NCBI GenBank assembly: GCA_002070605.1
Contig: MWDO01000003.1
Location: 75,853-119,958, forward strand
Direction of reading: 5' to 3'
Origin: Spirochaetes bacterium ADurb.Bin133
Lineage (GTDB): Bacteria > Spirochaetota > GWE2-31-10 > MWDO01
DNA: 44,106 bases
Shown here: one piece after another, positions 1 to 9,339 of the stretch
How positions within the stretch are numbered: position 1 is the first letter of the stretch
How the letters are laid out: each line of letters starts with the position of its first letter
Translations under genes and position numbers: made by a program
Notes under the pieces: generated by a model
Database searches by the model: none
What the model was told of the DNA's origin: nothing
Seen by the model: only the letters and a program-made list of their open reading frames with translations

Positions 1-1575
1 ATTTTTTGAAGAGTAGAGTTTCTCGTGGATTAGAGCCATCGATCTGATTCGGTTTTTGCTGTCGTTTATGACCGATATCGACTCTTCGCTCGTTACTTTG
101 CTTTTTTTAAGTTCAAGCAAACTTGATATTATCTGCATATTGTTTTTTACTCTGTGGTGGATCTCTTTTATTAAGGCTTCTTTTTCGAGCAACGAAGTTC
201 TTATCTCTTTCTCTTTTAGTTTTTGATCGGTAACGTCTAGTAAAATCCCCAACACTTTGTATGGAAAACCTTCGTCGTTTAATTGGATAAAAGCGTCGCC
301 TTTAACGTATCTTATATCTCCGTTTGGTCTTACTATACGAAAATCCGACGGTTCTTGAAAAAAGTAGATGTTTTTATCGATCGTATCGTCCGATTGGACT
401 CTTTTGCCAAGTTTGTTTTTAAATTTATCTGAAATTATATCAAAATCTTCGGGATGAATAAAATTAAAGTAGTTTGTGGATTCCGTTACGTCCTTTTCTT
501 CGATTCCGTAAATATCCAGAAGTTCTTTGGAAAAGGTCTTTTTATCCGTTACCATATCCCATTCCCAAACGCCGAGTCCGGCTAACTCGGTTGCGTATTT
601 GAGTTTGTTCTCATTTTGTCTTAGAGTTTCATTCATATTTCGAATATCGGTTACGTCGATTACGATTGAGATAACTCCCGTTACTACGCCGTTTTTATCG
701 ACAAGCGGGGTATTAAACCACTCGCAATTTATAATTTTGCCGTTTTTTGTTAAATTTTCGTTTACGCTATGCCGTCCGTCTCTTTTTGATACGATGTCGT
801 CGAATAATTCTATCATTTTTTTGCGGGCGTACTCCGGAATAATTTTTTCGGCGTTTGAGTTTATTATCTCTTTTTCGCTATAACCGAATATTTTTTCGCA
901 AGCGGGATTCCACAATTTGACGTTAAAATTAAGATCGTATTCTATGAAGCCGATATTTGTATTTTCCATAAGAAGAGAGAATTTTTGTCTATAATCGTAT
1001 AACGTCGTCTCGGTATTCTTCTTTTTAGAGACGTCTTCTACGGCTATTATAAAATATTTTGAGTTATATGCGGCGCTATACGCCAAAGATACGTTCATGG
1101 CGCACCACGTAAGTTCGCCGCTTTTTTTAACAAGTCTCAATTCGGAACTTACCGAATCGATCGAACCGCTTAGCAGCGCGTTAAGATTTGCGGCGCATAT
1201 TCCTACATCTTCGGCGCATATAAAATTTTTGAAGTTTTTATCCAAAATCTCAGCTTTTGCGTAGTCGATAATTTCGGCAAACTTATTGTTGACTTTGACG
1301 CAAATTCCGTCCGGATCGGTATGAACGATCCCGATCGATATGTTGTCGAAAGTATCTCTAAAGATAGTTTCATTAATCTGCAGCACGTTGTTAATTTGCT
1401 TTATTTTATAGTTTTTCTTTTTGACGATTATTAGATGGAAAATTGTGTAAGTAAAAAACGACGCTATAAAAAACGCCAGCGCAATTAGAATTTTTAATTC
1501 TAAAGCGCATGGTTTTTCCAACATACAAAATATTGAGTTTAATAAAAACGACGCTAATAGGTTGAAATTCTCCAT
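1..1575 (-). CDS. PAS-domain sensor histidine kinase (HisKA_2 type), C-terminus cut by window edge
   Basis: The frame is open from an ATG at 1575 down to base 1 (525 codons), so the ATPase domain lies outside the window. Residues about 28-55 form one membrane segment, with the motif ALAFFIASFF and then a KKKN stop-transfer. Three PAS-like modules follow. The first contains DNISIGIVHTDPDG, the second NIGFIEYDLNFNVKLWNPAC, and the third GLGVWEWDM followed by a PAC-like stretch. The C-terminal end shows the phospho-acceptor box EIHHRVKNNMQIISSLL, typical of HisKA_2 kinases. Such kinases autophosphorylate on that His and pass phosphate to a response regulator. No regulator is adjacent on this strand. 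It is divergent from rnhB with 85 bp between. The ligand is unknown. The family is confident, the partner is not. Confidence 0.9.
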   Translation of the reverse strand, partial: MENFNLLASFLLNSIFCMLEKPCALELKILIALAFFIASFFTYTIFHLIIVKKKNYKIKQINNVLQINETIFRDTFDNISIGIVHTDPDGICVKVNNKFAEIIDYAKAEILDKNFKNFICAEDVGICAANLNALLSGSIDSVSSELRLVKKSGELTWCAMNVSLAYSAAYNSKYFIIAVEDVSKKKNTETTLYDYRQKFSLLMENTNIGFIEYDLNFNVKLWNPACEKIFGYSEKEIINSNAEKIIPEYARKKMIELFDDIVSKRDGRHSVNENLTKNGKIINCEWFNTPLVDKNGVVTGVISIVIDVTDIRNMNETLRQNENKLKYATELAGLGVWEWDMVTDKKTFSKELLDIYGIEEKDVTESTNYFNFIHPEDFDIISDKFKNKLGKRVQSDDTIDKNIYFFQEPSDFRIVRPNGDIRYVKGDAFIQLNDEGFPYKVLGILLDVTDQKLKEKEIRTSLLEKEALIKEIHHRVKNNMQIISSLLELKKSKVTSEESISVINDSKNRIRSMALIHEKLYSSKN

Positions 1576-1660
1576 CAAAAAGAGTATAATACATTTTTGG
1601 TTATTTACAAAATTAATATTTAAACTATCGATTAAAATAGTAAAATTGCGGAGTTGTTGT

Positions 1661-2242
1661 TTGAAAGAGATTGTTGTCGGTATAGACGAAGCCGGACGGG
1701 GACCTCTGGCCGGAAGAGTTTACGCCGGAGCCGTGATATTAGACGAGGCGAAATATATAGATAATTTGACGGATTCTAAAAAACTTTCTCACAAAGAGCG
1801 TATTTGTTTATACGACGAGATAAGAAATAAGGCGGTATCTTTCGGGGTGGGGTTTGCTTCGGTCGAGGAGATAGATAGAATTAATATTTTACAAGCGACG
1901 TTTCTTGCGATGCGAAGGGCTTTGGACAGTCTAAATTCCGGATACGATTACGTCTTAGTCGACGGAAATGTTTTTCCGTTTAAAAATTTACGGGGCGAAG
2001 CGATTGTAAAAGGCGACGGAAAGGTCAGAGAGATTATGGCGGCGTCCATAGCGGCAAAAGTTGAAAGAGATCTGTATATGATGGAGATGAGTAAATTATA
2101 TCCTCAATACGAGTTTGATAAGCACAAAGGTTATCCGACAAAGAGGCACGTCGAGTTGCTGTTAAAATATGGAGCGTCGCCGATACACAGAAAAACGTTT
2201 GGCATAGTGAAAGAGACTTTACAAGCGGTTCGATATTTATAA
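1661..2242 (+). CDS. rnhB: Ribonuclease HII
   Basis: RNase HII cleaves the RNA strand of RNA-DNA hybrids and starts removal of misincorporated ribonucleotides. The N-terminal motif GIDEAGRGPLAG contains the catalytic Asp-Glu pair. A second catalytic Asp lies in DYVLVDGN, and the C-terminal KHKGYPTKRH is the family signature. I chose the TTG at 1661 (193 aa) because a GGAG stands 7 bases upstream and the protein then begins right at the first conserved strand. An in-frame ATG at 1562 would add 33 hydrophobic residues and overlap the divergent kinase start. The length fits the family (about 190-210 aa). Confidence 0.93.
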   Translation: MKEIVVGIDEAGRGPLAGRVYAGAVILDEAKYIDNLTDSKKLSHKERICLYDEIRNKAVSFGVGFASVEEIDRINILQATFLAMRRALDSLNSGYDYVLVDGNVFPFKNLRGEAIVKGDGKVREIMAASIAAKVERDLYMMEMSKLYPQYEFDKHKGYPTKRHVELLLKYGASPIHRKTFGIVKETLQAVRYL

Positions 2243-2312
2243 AGAAATATTATTAAAAACCGAATATTTAATTGATTATGATTTTTTATTATTAATAACT
2301 AAGGGATACAAT

Positions 2313-4463
2313 ATGACTAAAATAGTAAGTAAAAAAGAGATAAAAATAGACGTAGGAAATCCGTATCTATTTGGAGCAAATATAAGACATAACGGATGCA
2401 ATTTTGCTCTGTTTTCTAAAAACGCAAGTTCCGTGTCTCTTCTTTTATTTGACGATTTTGAGGATTCGGAGCCGGCGACAATTATCGAACTGGATAAGGA
2501 GATACATAAAACCGGCGACGTTTGGCATATATTTATATACGGTATAACGCACGGTCAATATTACGGATATATCGTCGACGGACCGTATTGGCCCGTAAAT
2601 AAAGGGCATCGTTTTAACGTTAATAAATTGCTTGTAGATCCTTATGCGAAAGCCGTATGCGGAAGATACAATTGGACGGACAAAGCTTCTTTCGGCTACG
2701 ACGTCGGATCAAAATTGAAAGATATTTCATATAATAAGAGCAAAAACTACGGCATAGTGTCCAAATCCGCCGTCGTCGACGTTACTACTTTTGATTGGGA
2801 AGGGGATAAGCCCTTAAATATACCGATGAAAAACACGATAATCTACGAGATGCACGTAAGAGGTTTTACGTATCACCCTTCCAGCAAGGTCAATAATCCC
2901 GGAACGTATCTTGGAGTCGTGGAGAAGATTCCGTATTTAAAAGAGCTCGGCGTAACTACAATCGAGCTGTTGCCGGTGCAGGAATTCAACGACGAAGAGA
3001 ATACTAAAATAAATCCGGTTACCGGCGAACGTCTAAAACAGTTTTGGGGGTACTCTACGTTGGCTTTTTTTTCGCCGGACTCGTGGTACGCTACAAAAAA
3101 AGACGGATTGGCCGCGGTTTTTGAATTTAAAGAGATGGTGAAGCAGTTACATAAAGCCGGTATCGAAGTGATAATAGACGTAGTGTACAATCATTCGGGA
3201 GAGGGCAACGAATTTGGTCCGACCGTGAGCTTTAGAGGGCTTGACAATTCGATATACTATATGCTGGACAGAGGGAGATACTATAAAAATTATTCGGGGT
3301 GCGGCAATACTCTAAATTGCAATCATCCGGTCGTTCGTCAAATGATAATGGATAGTCTAAGATATTGGGTCATAGATATGCATGTCGACGGCTTTAGATT
3401 TGATCTAGCCGCGATCTTAGGTAGAGACGATAAAGGCAATTGGGTCCCGAATCACTCGATATTATCGGATATAAGCCACGATCCTATTTTATCCAATACT
3501 AAAATTATCGCGGAGGGGTGGGACGCGGCCGGATTGTTTAAAGTCGGAGGATTTCCCGCAAGATGGGCGGAATGGAATAGTAAATTTAGAGACGACATCA
3601 GAAGTTTTATTAAAGGCGACAACGCCAAAACCGGAGATCTTGCAAAGCGTATAAGCGGCAGCGCCGACATCTTCCACTACGGCGAGAGGACTCCTTATCA
3701 CAGCATTAATTTTATCACAGCTCACGACGGTTTTACTTTGAACGATCTCGTATCTTATAACGACAAGCATAACGAGCAAAACTGCGAAAATAATATGGAC
3801 GGCGACAATAATAACCTCAGCTGGAACTGCGGAGTAGAAGGGGAGACTACCGATTATAAGATTAATATGCTCCGGGACCGTCAGATGAAAAATATGTTTG
3901 CTCTGTTGCTAATAAGCATGGGGACTCCTATGATTCTCTCGGGAGACGAGATGAAATTTAGCAAAAAGGGAAATAATAACACATATTGCCACGATAATGA
4001 GCTAAATTGGTTAAATTGGGATTTATTAACAGAAAACAGAGAATTTTTTGAATTTTGTAAGTTCATGATAAGTTTCAGAAAAGCGCATCCGGTTTTTCAG
4101 AGAGACACTTTTCTTACGGGATTTGATTCGACCGGAAATAAACTTCCGGATGTAAGCTGGCACGGAGTGGAGGTTGGCAAGCCGGATTGGGGGTTTGATT
4201 CTCACACGATAGCCTTTATGCTGGACGGCTCGCGCGGCGAAACGGGCGGGGATTTTTCGGACAACAACATATACGTTGCGATTAATTCCTATTGGGAAGA
4301 TTTGGATTTTCAGCTTTGCGAGCCGGGAAAGAAGAAAATGTGGTATACCTGCGTCGATACGGGGAGCTATCCGGGATTTTACAGGGATAATTGCGAACCG
4401 AGAGTAGAGACTCCCGTAATTACGGTTAAATCGAGAAGCATTGTTATTTTAATAGATAAATGA
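2313..4463 (+). CDS. glgX: Glycogen debranching enzyme (isoamylase-type, GH13)
   Basis: A 716-residue GH13 enzyme that hydrolyses alpha-1,6 branch points of glycogen or limit dextrin in the cytoplasm. An N-terminal CBM48-like domain (about residues 15-110, with GANIRHNGCNFALFSKNA) precedes the TIM barrel. Barrel motifs are visible in order: DVVYNHSGEG, DGFRFDLA with the nucleophile Asp, IIAEGWD with the acid Glu, and NFITAHDGFTL with the transition-state Asp. The start is preceded by AAGGGA at good spacing. No other glycogen gene is in the window, so this looks like a stand-alone gene. GlgX versus TreX/isoamylase cannot be separated by eye. Confidence 0.93.
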   Translation: MTKIVSKKEIKIDVGNPYLFGANIRHNGCNFALFSKNASSVSLLLFDDFEDSEPATIIELDKEIHKTGDVWHIFIYGITHGQYYGYIVDGPYWPVNKGHRFNVNKLLVDPYAKAVCGRYNWTDKASFGYDVGSKLKDISYNKSKNYGIVSKSAVVDVTTFDWEGDKPLNIPMKNTIIYEMHVRGFTYHPSSKVNNPGTYLGVVEKIPYLKELGVTTIELLPVQEFNDEENTKINPVTGERLKQFWGYSTLAFFSPDSWYATKKDGLAAVFEFKEMVKQLHKAGIEVIIDVVYNHSGEGNEFGPTVSFRGLDNSIYYMLDRGRYYKNYSGCGNTLNCNHPVVRQMIMDSLRYWVIDMHVDGFRFDLAAILGRDDKGNWVPNHSILSDISHDPILSNTKIIAEGWDAAGLFKVGGFPARWAEWNSKFRDDIRSFIKGDNAKTGDLAKRISGSADIFHYGERTPYHSINFITAHDGFTLNDLVSYNDKHNEQNCENNMDGDNNNLSWNCGVEGETTDYKINMLRDRQMKNMFALLLISMGTPMILSGDEMKFSKKGNNNTYCHDNELNWLNWDLLTENREFFEFCKFMISFRKAHPVFQRDTFLTGFDSTGNKLPDVSWHGVEVGKPDWGFDSHTIAFMLDGSRGETGGDFSDNNIYVAINSYWEDLDFQLCEPGKKKMWYTCVDTGSYPGFYRDNCEPRVETPVITVKSRSIVILIDK

Positions 4464-4514
4464 GAAGAACAATGTATGCGTTGTCTAATAAACTGATGTA
4501 AATGATATAAATCG

Positions 4515-5141
4515 TTAGATTTTGTATTCTTTTTTTATTTTCCAGCGCTTTTTACTTATAAGGTAAAATTTTTTAACTATTTGAAGAAAAGGGAGATCCG
4601 ATTTTGAATCGGAATACCCTACGGAGTTTTTAACGTCGATATCGTCGATAGAAATTTTGGACAATATCCTATTAATTTTCTGGTAATCTTTGCAGTTTTT
4701 CCCTTTCACGTAATATCTTTCGTTTTTGTATTCGACCTCCGTTCCAAAATATTCGGTTACGTTAAGGAGAGCGCAAATATGTTTAACGTAAAATTCGAAA
4801 GAAGCCGAAGCGCAAATTATTCTATACCCTTCGGCTCGTAGTTTGTCAATTAATTGAGGGACTTGCGGTTTGATCCATCTTTTTATCTTTTTTTCGACAA
4901 AATTGAGCGATATTTCGTCGAGCCGTTCCGGCGGGACGTTTTTTAGCAGTATCAGCCAGTTGTTTTTTAAAGTTTCGATAGAGATAAAACCAAGAATTTT
5001 AACTAAAGATATAAGGAGCAGATATGGCAAACATAATATTTTCAACGGATATAACTTAAAAATATAGAAAATAAATTTTATCAGACTATCGACGGATATT
5101 AGAGTATAATCTATATCGAAAAGCGCTAACTTATGTTTCAT
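4515..5141 (-). CDS. HAD-family phosphatase, subfamily IB (SerB-like)
   Basis: A 208-residue haloacid dehalogenase hydrolase. Motif I is FDIDYTL (nucleophile and acid Asp) at residues 8-14, motif II is CASAS near residue 112, and motif IV is GYSDSKSDLP near residue 182. A hydrophobic cap region (about residues 20-60) replaces the usual polar cap, as in the IB branch that includes phosphoserine phosphatase-like and lipid-associated phosphatases. The substrate cannot be told from sequence. It lies 41 bp downstream of uvrD on the same strand. Its ribosome-binding site (GAGGAAAG) is the last unit of a 13-bp tandem repeat. Confidence 0.85.
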   Translation of the reverse strand: MKHKLALFDIDYTLISVDSLIKFIFYIFKLYPLKILCLPYLLLISLVKILGFISIETLKNNWLILLKNVPPERLDEISLNFVEKKIKRWIKPQVPQLIDKLRAEGYRIICASASFEFYVKHICALLNVTEYFGTEVEYKNERYYVKGKNCKDYQKINRILSKISIDDIDVKNSVGYSDSKSDLPFLQIVKKFYLISKKRWKIKKEYKI

Positions 5142-5142
5142 T

Positions 5143-5194
5143 TTTAACTTTCCTCTTTAACTCTTCTCTTTAACTTTTCTCTTTAACTCTTCTC
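5143..5194 (-). repeat. Four 13-bp tandem repeats spanning the uvrD stop and the next gene's RBS
   Basis: On the minus strand the unit is GAGRARAGTTAAA, repeated four times without gaps. The first copy encodes the last residues and stop of UvrD, and the fourth supplies the GAGGAAAG ribosome-binding site of the HAD gene. Copies differ only at two purine positions. Each unit carries a Shine-Dalgarno-like purine run, so copy number would alter spacing between the two genes. Confidence 0.85.
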
Positions 5195-7252
5195 AAAAAA
5201 ACTTTTTATACGGCTAAATTGCCCCGAGGTTTTTTTAGAAAAATTATCGGCGGTATCGGAGTCGTCTCTCTCTTTTTCAACGGTCGTTTCGACCGCGAGT
5301 TCTTTGAAATTCTCTATTTCTTTTATAAAGCAGGATACGTCGCTAAAATAAAATTTCTCCTGCGAATAAAAACTCGAAAAGTCGATATTTACAAAATTCG
5401 GGGCGCAAAGGTAGAGGTTTTTTTTCGCTCTGGTCGTCGCCACGTAAAACAGCCGTCTCTCCTCTTCAAGAGCGGATAGATTTTCTATCGATTTTGAAGA
5501 GGGAAAAAGCCCGTTTATAAGTTGAATTACAAATACCGAGTTCCATTCAAGCCCCTTTGCGCTATGTATCGTAGAAAGAGTTAAGAATTCGTCCTCTTTC
5601 GTCGATTCGACGACTTTATGCTGAGTTTCCGTCGGAGGCTCCAGAACCATGTCGGTAAGAAACGTCTCGACGTTTTCATATTTTTCCGATATTTTTATCA
5701 AGGTTTCAATGTCGTTAATTCGTTTGTGGTAATTGTCGTATTTTTCCTTCAAAATATGAGTATAAAATTTCATTATAAATTTTATGCGCTCCGATACGGA
5801 TACCTTTTCGTCGGATATTTTTTTTAGAGTGAGAAAAAGCGATTTTAGCTCTTCATAGTAGGTTTTGCCTCTGAAATTGTCTACATCAATCCCATCTACC
5901 CCTAAAGAGCTCTGAATTATGGCAAAAATTATATTATTCGAAGTTTTATTGCCGATTCCGTCTATCATCGTCAAAACTCTATGATATGAAAGCTCGTCGT
6001 TTTGATTTTTGGATATTCTCAAAAATGCGATAATATCCTTAATGTGAGCCGTCTCGATAAACTTCAATCCGCCGTATTTTATATAGGGTATGTTGCGGGA
6101 GTTGAGTTCTATCTCGAGTTCGTTGCTGTGAAAACTCGATCTAAAAAGCACGGCTATGTCGTTCAGTTTTATCCCTTTTTCTCTTAGTTCAAGAATAGTT
6201 TTCGATATATACTTTGCCTGCTCGATACTGTCCTTACTTCTTACAAATAGAGGTTTGACCTCCCCTTCGATGGAGGAATAAAGTTTTTTTGAATATTTTT
6301 CCTTAGCGTTTTCTATAATTGCGTTTGTAAAATTCAATATAGGCTGCGTGCTTCGATAGTTTTGTTCCAGTTTGATAATTTTTGCATCCGGAAATATTTC
6401 GGGGAACTGCATAATGTTTTTAAAATTCGCCCCTCTGAAAGAGTATATGCTTTGCGAATCGTCTCCCACTATCATAATATTGCCATGCTCGGAGGCAAGA
6501 TAGCAGGCGATCTGGGCTTGAATACGGTTGGTGTCTTGATATTCGTCTATCATTATATATCTGTATCTGTTAGAAAGTTTGATTCTCGTTTCGTCAACGC
6601 TCAAAAGGTCTCTGAGTTTAACGAGAAGATCGTCGTAGTCCATAATATTTTTCTGTTTCTTATAAACGGCGTATTTGTCCTTTAATATATTTATCGACTC
6701 GCAATGTTCAAAAAAATGAGGAAAGTCGGACTCTAATATCTTCTCAACGGTTTCTCCGGTATTTATCGATTTGGATATTATTCCTTGAAGAGTGTCTTTT
6801 CTGGGAAATCTTTTCTCCTTTTTATTTAACCCCATTTGGTTTTTTAATAAATTAATTATATCCTCGGCGTCTTGATTATCTAAAATCGTGAAGTTAGAGT
6901 TGTATCCGACTTGTTCGGCGTATCTTCTAAGTATCGTAGCCCCGAAAGAGTGAAACGTGCCGCCGACGACTCTTGAACATCTCTCGTCTAAAATAGCCCC
7001 CGCGCGTCTGGTCATCTCAAAAGCCGCTTTTCTGGTAAAGGTTAAAAGAAGTATTGATTGAGGCAATACCCCTTTCTCAATAAGATACGCCACTTTGTAA
7101 ACTATAGTCCGAGTTTTACCGCTACCGGCTCCGGCAATAACCAGTTCCGGTCCCTCCGATATTACCGCTTCGTATTGACTTTCATTCAACTCTTCTTTGT
7201 AATTTATAATAAAATTGTTATTGGGAGCGCCGCCGTTGTCTTCGAAAATCAT
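5183..7252 (-). CDS. UvrD/PcrA/Rep-type superfamily I DNA helicase
   Basis: A 689-residue ATP-dependent 3'-5' DNA helicase of the UvrD/Rep family, acting in repair and replication restart. In order: the Q-motif region LNESQYEAV, Walker A AGAGSGKT at about residues 40-47, motif Ia LLLTFTRKAAFEM, Walker B MIDEYQDTN, motif III VGDDSQSIYSFRGA, motif IV EQNYRST, motif V LSTIHSAKGLEW and motif VI RRLFYVATTRAKK. Length is typical. The ATG at 7252 is followed almost directly by the Q-motif, which supports it. UvrD, PcrA and Rep cannot be distinguished safely, so no symbol is given. Confidence 0.93.
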   Translation of the reverse strand: MIFEDNGGAPNNNFIINYKEELNESQYEAVISEGPELVIAGAGSGKTRTIVYKVAYLIEKGVLPQSILLLTFTRKAAFEMTRRAGAILDERCSRVVGGTFHSFGATILRRYAEQVGYNSNFTILDNQDAEDIINLLKNQMGLNKKEKRFPRKDTLQGIISKSINTGETVEKILESDFPHFFEHCESINILKDKYAVYKKQKNIMDYDDLLVKLRDLLSVDETRIKLSNRYRYIMIDEYQDTNRIQAQIACYLASEHGNIMIVGDDSQSIYSFRGANFKNIMQFPEIFPDAKIIKLEQNYRSTQPILNFTNAIIENAKEKYSKKLYSSIEGEVKPLFVRSKDSIEQAKYISKTILELREKGIKLNDIAVLFRSSFHSNELEIELNSRNIPYIKYGGLKFIETAHIKDIIAFLRISKNQNDELSYHRVLTMIDGIGNKTSNNIIFAIIQSSLGVDGIDVDNFRGKTYYEELKSLFLTLKKISDEKVSVSERIKFIMKFYTHILKEKYDNYHKRINDIETLIKISEKYENVETFLTDMVLEPPTETQHKVVESTKEDEFLTLSTIHSAKGLEWNSVFVIQLINGLFPSSKSIENLSALEEERRLFYVATTRAKKNLYLCAPNFVNIDFSSFYSQEKFYFSDVSCFIKEIENFKELAVETTVEKERDDSDTADNFSKKTSGQFSRIKSFFEKS

Positions 7253-7368
7253 TGTTGAAAACTATTCCTTTTTCTTATTAGTTTAGAAACTTATAAAAAA
7301 TATTTGATTGGCTAGAATAACACATTCTTTATAAAACACAACGTTTTTCAATTATAATTTGCGTCTCG

Positions 7369-7503
7369 CTCCGCCGGTTTTTTTGGGGCGGGAAAATAAA
7401 ATAACACATATGGTATTAAGAGAAAATTCGACGCATATGGAGCTATATGCGGCGCGCCGCTCCTTGATAAAATCTGGGAATTCCCGTTTTGAATATACTA
7501 ATA
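7369..7503 (+). repeat. Dispersed CATATG-rich intergenic element, copy 1
   Basis: This fills most of the 338-bp gap between uvrD and hydF. It starts with a T-run plus GGGGCGGG, followed by two CATATG units 27 bp apart (7407, 7434), a GC-rich inverted stretch and the palindrome GGGAATTCCC (7476-7485). The same order, with near-identical bases around both CATATG sites, recurs in reverse at 26501-26647. The GGGAATTCCC segment recurs in reverse at 17682-17691. It can be read as a 71-aa ORF, but I treat it as non-coding repeat. Confidence 0.7.
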
Positions 7504-7590
7504 CTCTTAATCAACAATCGTATAAAAATATTTTGACTTTAATCCAAAAAAAATTTATTTTACTTAAAGTTTAGTTATTAAGTAGGGAGT

Positions 7591-8811
7591 ATGAGTTTAA
7601 CAAGCGTTCCTTTATCCGAACAGATAAGAATAGTTTTTTTTGGGCTTCGAAATACCGGCAAGTCGTCATTAATGAATAATATTTTTGAAAAGGATTTAGT
7701 TATCGTATCCGATACTCCCGGAACTACTACCGATCCGGTAACGCGGAGTATGGAACTTGGCAAATTAGGTCCCGTAGCTTTTACGGATACGGCGGGATTT
7801 GACGACGCGGGCGAACTGGGAAGCGAGAGGATAAAAAAGAGTTTGGAGAGAATAAATTCTTCGGATATATCGATTTTGGTTACCCGATCGGATACTCCGG
7901 CTACAAAAGAAGAGATCGCGTTTATCGACGAAATTAGATCTAAAGAGAGACCATTAATAATCGCGTCGACTTATAGCGATCGGCCTAAAAACGCCGAAAA
8001 AACAAAATTATTCCGGGATTTAAATTTAGTTTATATCGATAATATCAAAAAAACCGGTATAGAAGAGTTGAAAGATAAATTGGTATCGTTATCAAGCGCC
8101 GTAATAAGAGAGATTACCCCCGTAGAGGGATTGGTCGACGAGAAGGATCTGGTAATTCTTGTAACTCCGATCGATTCGGCCGCTCCGAAGGGAAGGTTGA
8201 TTCTTCCTCAGGTTGAGACGATCAGGGATTTGTTAGATAAGGAGTGCGCAATTTTGGTATTGAAGGAGAGGGAACTCAAATATTTCTACGACAAATTGAC
8301 CATAAAACCGAGACTAATAATTACCGATAGTCAAGTTTTTACTAAAGTTGCCGCCGATATACCCGAAGATCAGGCGCTTACTTCGTTTTCAATTCTGTTT
8401 GCCAGAAAGAAGGGGGATTTGGCTTATTATATCGAAGGGATTAAGAGTCTTAATAGTATAAAAAAAGGGGCAAAAATTCTTGTTATAGAATCTTGCTCGC
8501 ATCGCAAACAGGAGGAGGACATCGGAACGGTTAAAATTCCGAGATTGTATCGTCAGATTATAGATTCTACCGCGACGTTTGAGTTTGCGCATGCTCTGCC
8601 CGAGGCGGAGAAATTGAAAGAATATTCTCTTGCGATTAATTGCGCGGGGTGTATGGTTACGAGAAACGTTATGATTAATAGAATAAACGTTCTTAAAGAA
8701 AACGGCGTACCTTGCGTGAATTACGGTCTTTTTTTAGCGTGGGCTAACGGTTTGTTGCCGAGGGCTATAGAGCGTTTTCCGCGCGAATATGAAATATATC
8801 GGCAAGGATAG
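7591..8811 (+). CDS. hydF: FeFe-hydrogenase H-cluster maturation GTPase HydF
   Basis: HydF is the scaffold GTPase on which the 2Fe subcluster of FeFe-hydrogenase is assembled before transfer to the apo-enzyme. The G domain is N-terminal: P-loop GLRNTGKSS at about residues 18-26, the G2 threonines in DTPGTTTDPV, and G3 DTAGFD. The middle dimerisation domain contains LVTPIDSAAPKGRLILPQVE, a HydF hallmark. The C-terminal cluster site reads SCSH ... INCAGCM. The residue before CxxC is Asn where many family members have His. HydE, HydG and a hydrogenase are absent here and must lie elsewhere. The GGGAG upstream ends only 1 base before the ATG, unusually close. Confidence 0.95.
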   Translation: MSLTSVPLSEQIRIVFFGLRNTGKSSLMNNIFEKDLVIVSDTPGTTTDPVTRSMELGKLGPVAFTDTAGFDDAGELGSERIKKSLERINSSDISILVTRSDTPATKEEIAFIDEIRSKERPLIIASTYSDRPKNAEKTKLFRDLNLVYIDNIKKTGIEELKDKLVSLSSAVIREITPVEGLVDEKDLVILVTPIDSAAPKGRLILPQVETIRDLLDKECAILVLKERELKYFYDKLTIKPRLIITDSQVFTKVAADIPEDQALTSFSILFARKKGDLAYYIEGIKSLNSIKKGAKILVIESCSHRKQEEDIGTVKIPRLYRQIIDSTATFEFAHALPEAEKLKEYSLAINCAGCMVTRNVMINRINVLKENGVPCVNYGLFLAWANGLLPRAIERFPREYEIYRQG

Positions 8812-8850
8812 AAATTATTTGTTATATTTTATTTTTGATTAATATAATTC

Positions 8851-8879
8851 TTGATTATTTTTAGATAAGTTGTTATAAT
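8851..8879 (+). promoter_or_regulatory. Sigma-70-like promoter for the 8908 gene
   Basis: TTGATT (8851-8856), a 17-bp spacer and TATAAT (8874-8879) lie 28 bp before the ATG at 8908, in the 96-bp gap after hydF. A GAGGGG ribosome-binding site follows. The match to consensus is close. Confidence 0.65.
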
Positions 8880-8907
8880 TAAGACTATATCATAACGAGG
8901 GGCGTAT

Positions 8908-9339
8908 ATGTTTATTAACCGTTCATATAAGAGATTATTTGTAGTTATTTCGTTGTTTGCCGCTATATCGCTATCGCCTATACAGAAGAGCGATTATGAG
9001 AAACTTACCGACCGCGATAGGATACTTTTAGCAATTTCTTACTACGAGGTTTCTATTAAGTATAAAAACCTAAAAAAGGACGAGTTGGCTAAAAGTTATT
9101 TGAACGAGGCGAAGAAAATTGAGGCGGACGTTGAGAAATATATAAAAGGGGAATTGTCTATTCCTCCAAAAACGATAAACATCGATTGGAATTCGATATT
9201 CAAAGAAGAGGCTTCCGAAGACGCTTCGTCCGACGACTCGAAAAAAAACGAGTCTAACGGCGTTTCTTCTAAAAACGACGAGGGCGTAAAAAAAAAACTG
9301 AACGCGCTAGCGCTTTTGTTGTTAACAATGTGGAGGTAA
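8908..9339 (+). CDS. Signal-peptide protein, likely the N-terminal half of a frameshifted gene
   Basis: The 143-residue frame begins with a signal peptide (RSYKRLFVVISLFAAISLSP) after a good GAGGGG ribosome-binding site. A helical, lysine-rich stretch follows with a Ser/Asp/Lys-rich linker. At 9288-9297 there is a run of ten A. After it this frame gives an unconvincing tail (LNALALLLLTMWR), whereas the -1 frame reads smoothly into the 9330 gene. I think 8908-10133 is a single exported protein of about 410 residues made either by slippage on the A tract or by an 11-A allele. No family recognised. Confidence 0.7.
   Translation: MFINRSYKRLFVVISLFAAISLSPIQKSDYEKLTDRDRILLAISYYEVSIKYKNLKKDELAKSYLNEAKKIEADVEKYIKGELSIPPKTINIDWNSIFKEEASEDASSDDSKKNESNGVSSKNDEGVKKKLNALALLLLTMWR

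Noticed and set aside
1562-1660. ATG start for RNase HII adding 33 hydrophobic residues
   Set aside because: It overlaps the divergent kinase start, and the TTG at 1661 has a proper ribosome-binding site at the family's usual N-terminus.
7359-7574. 71-aa rightward ORF (and a 83-aa leftward one at 17584-17835) sharing the peptide SGNSRFEY
   Set aside because: The similarity comes from the CATATG repeat DNA around GGGAATTCCC, neither has a ribosome-binding site, and the surrounding residues do not align. A relic microprotein is possible but not supported.
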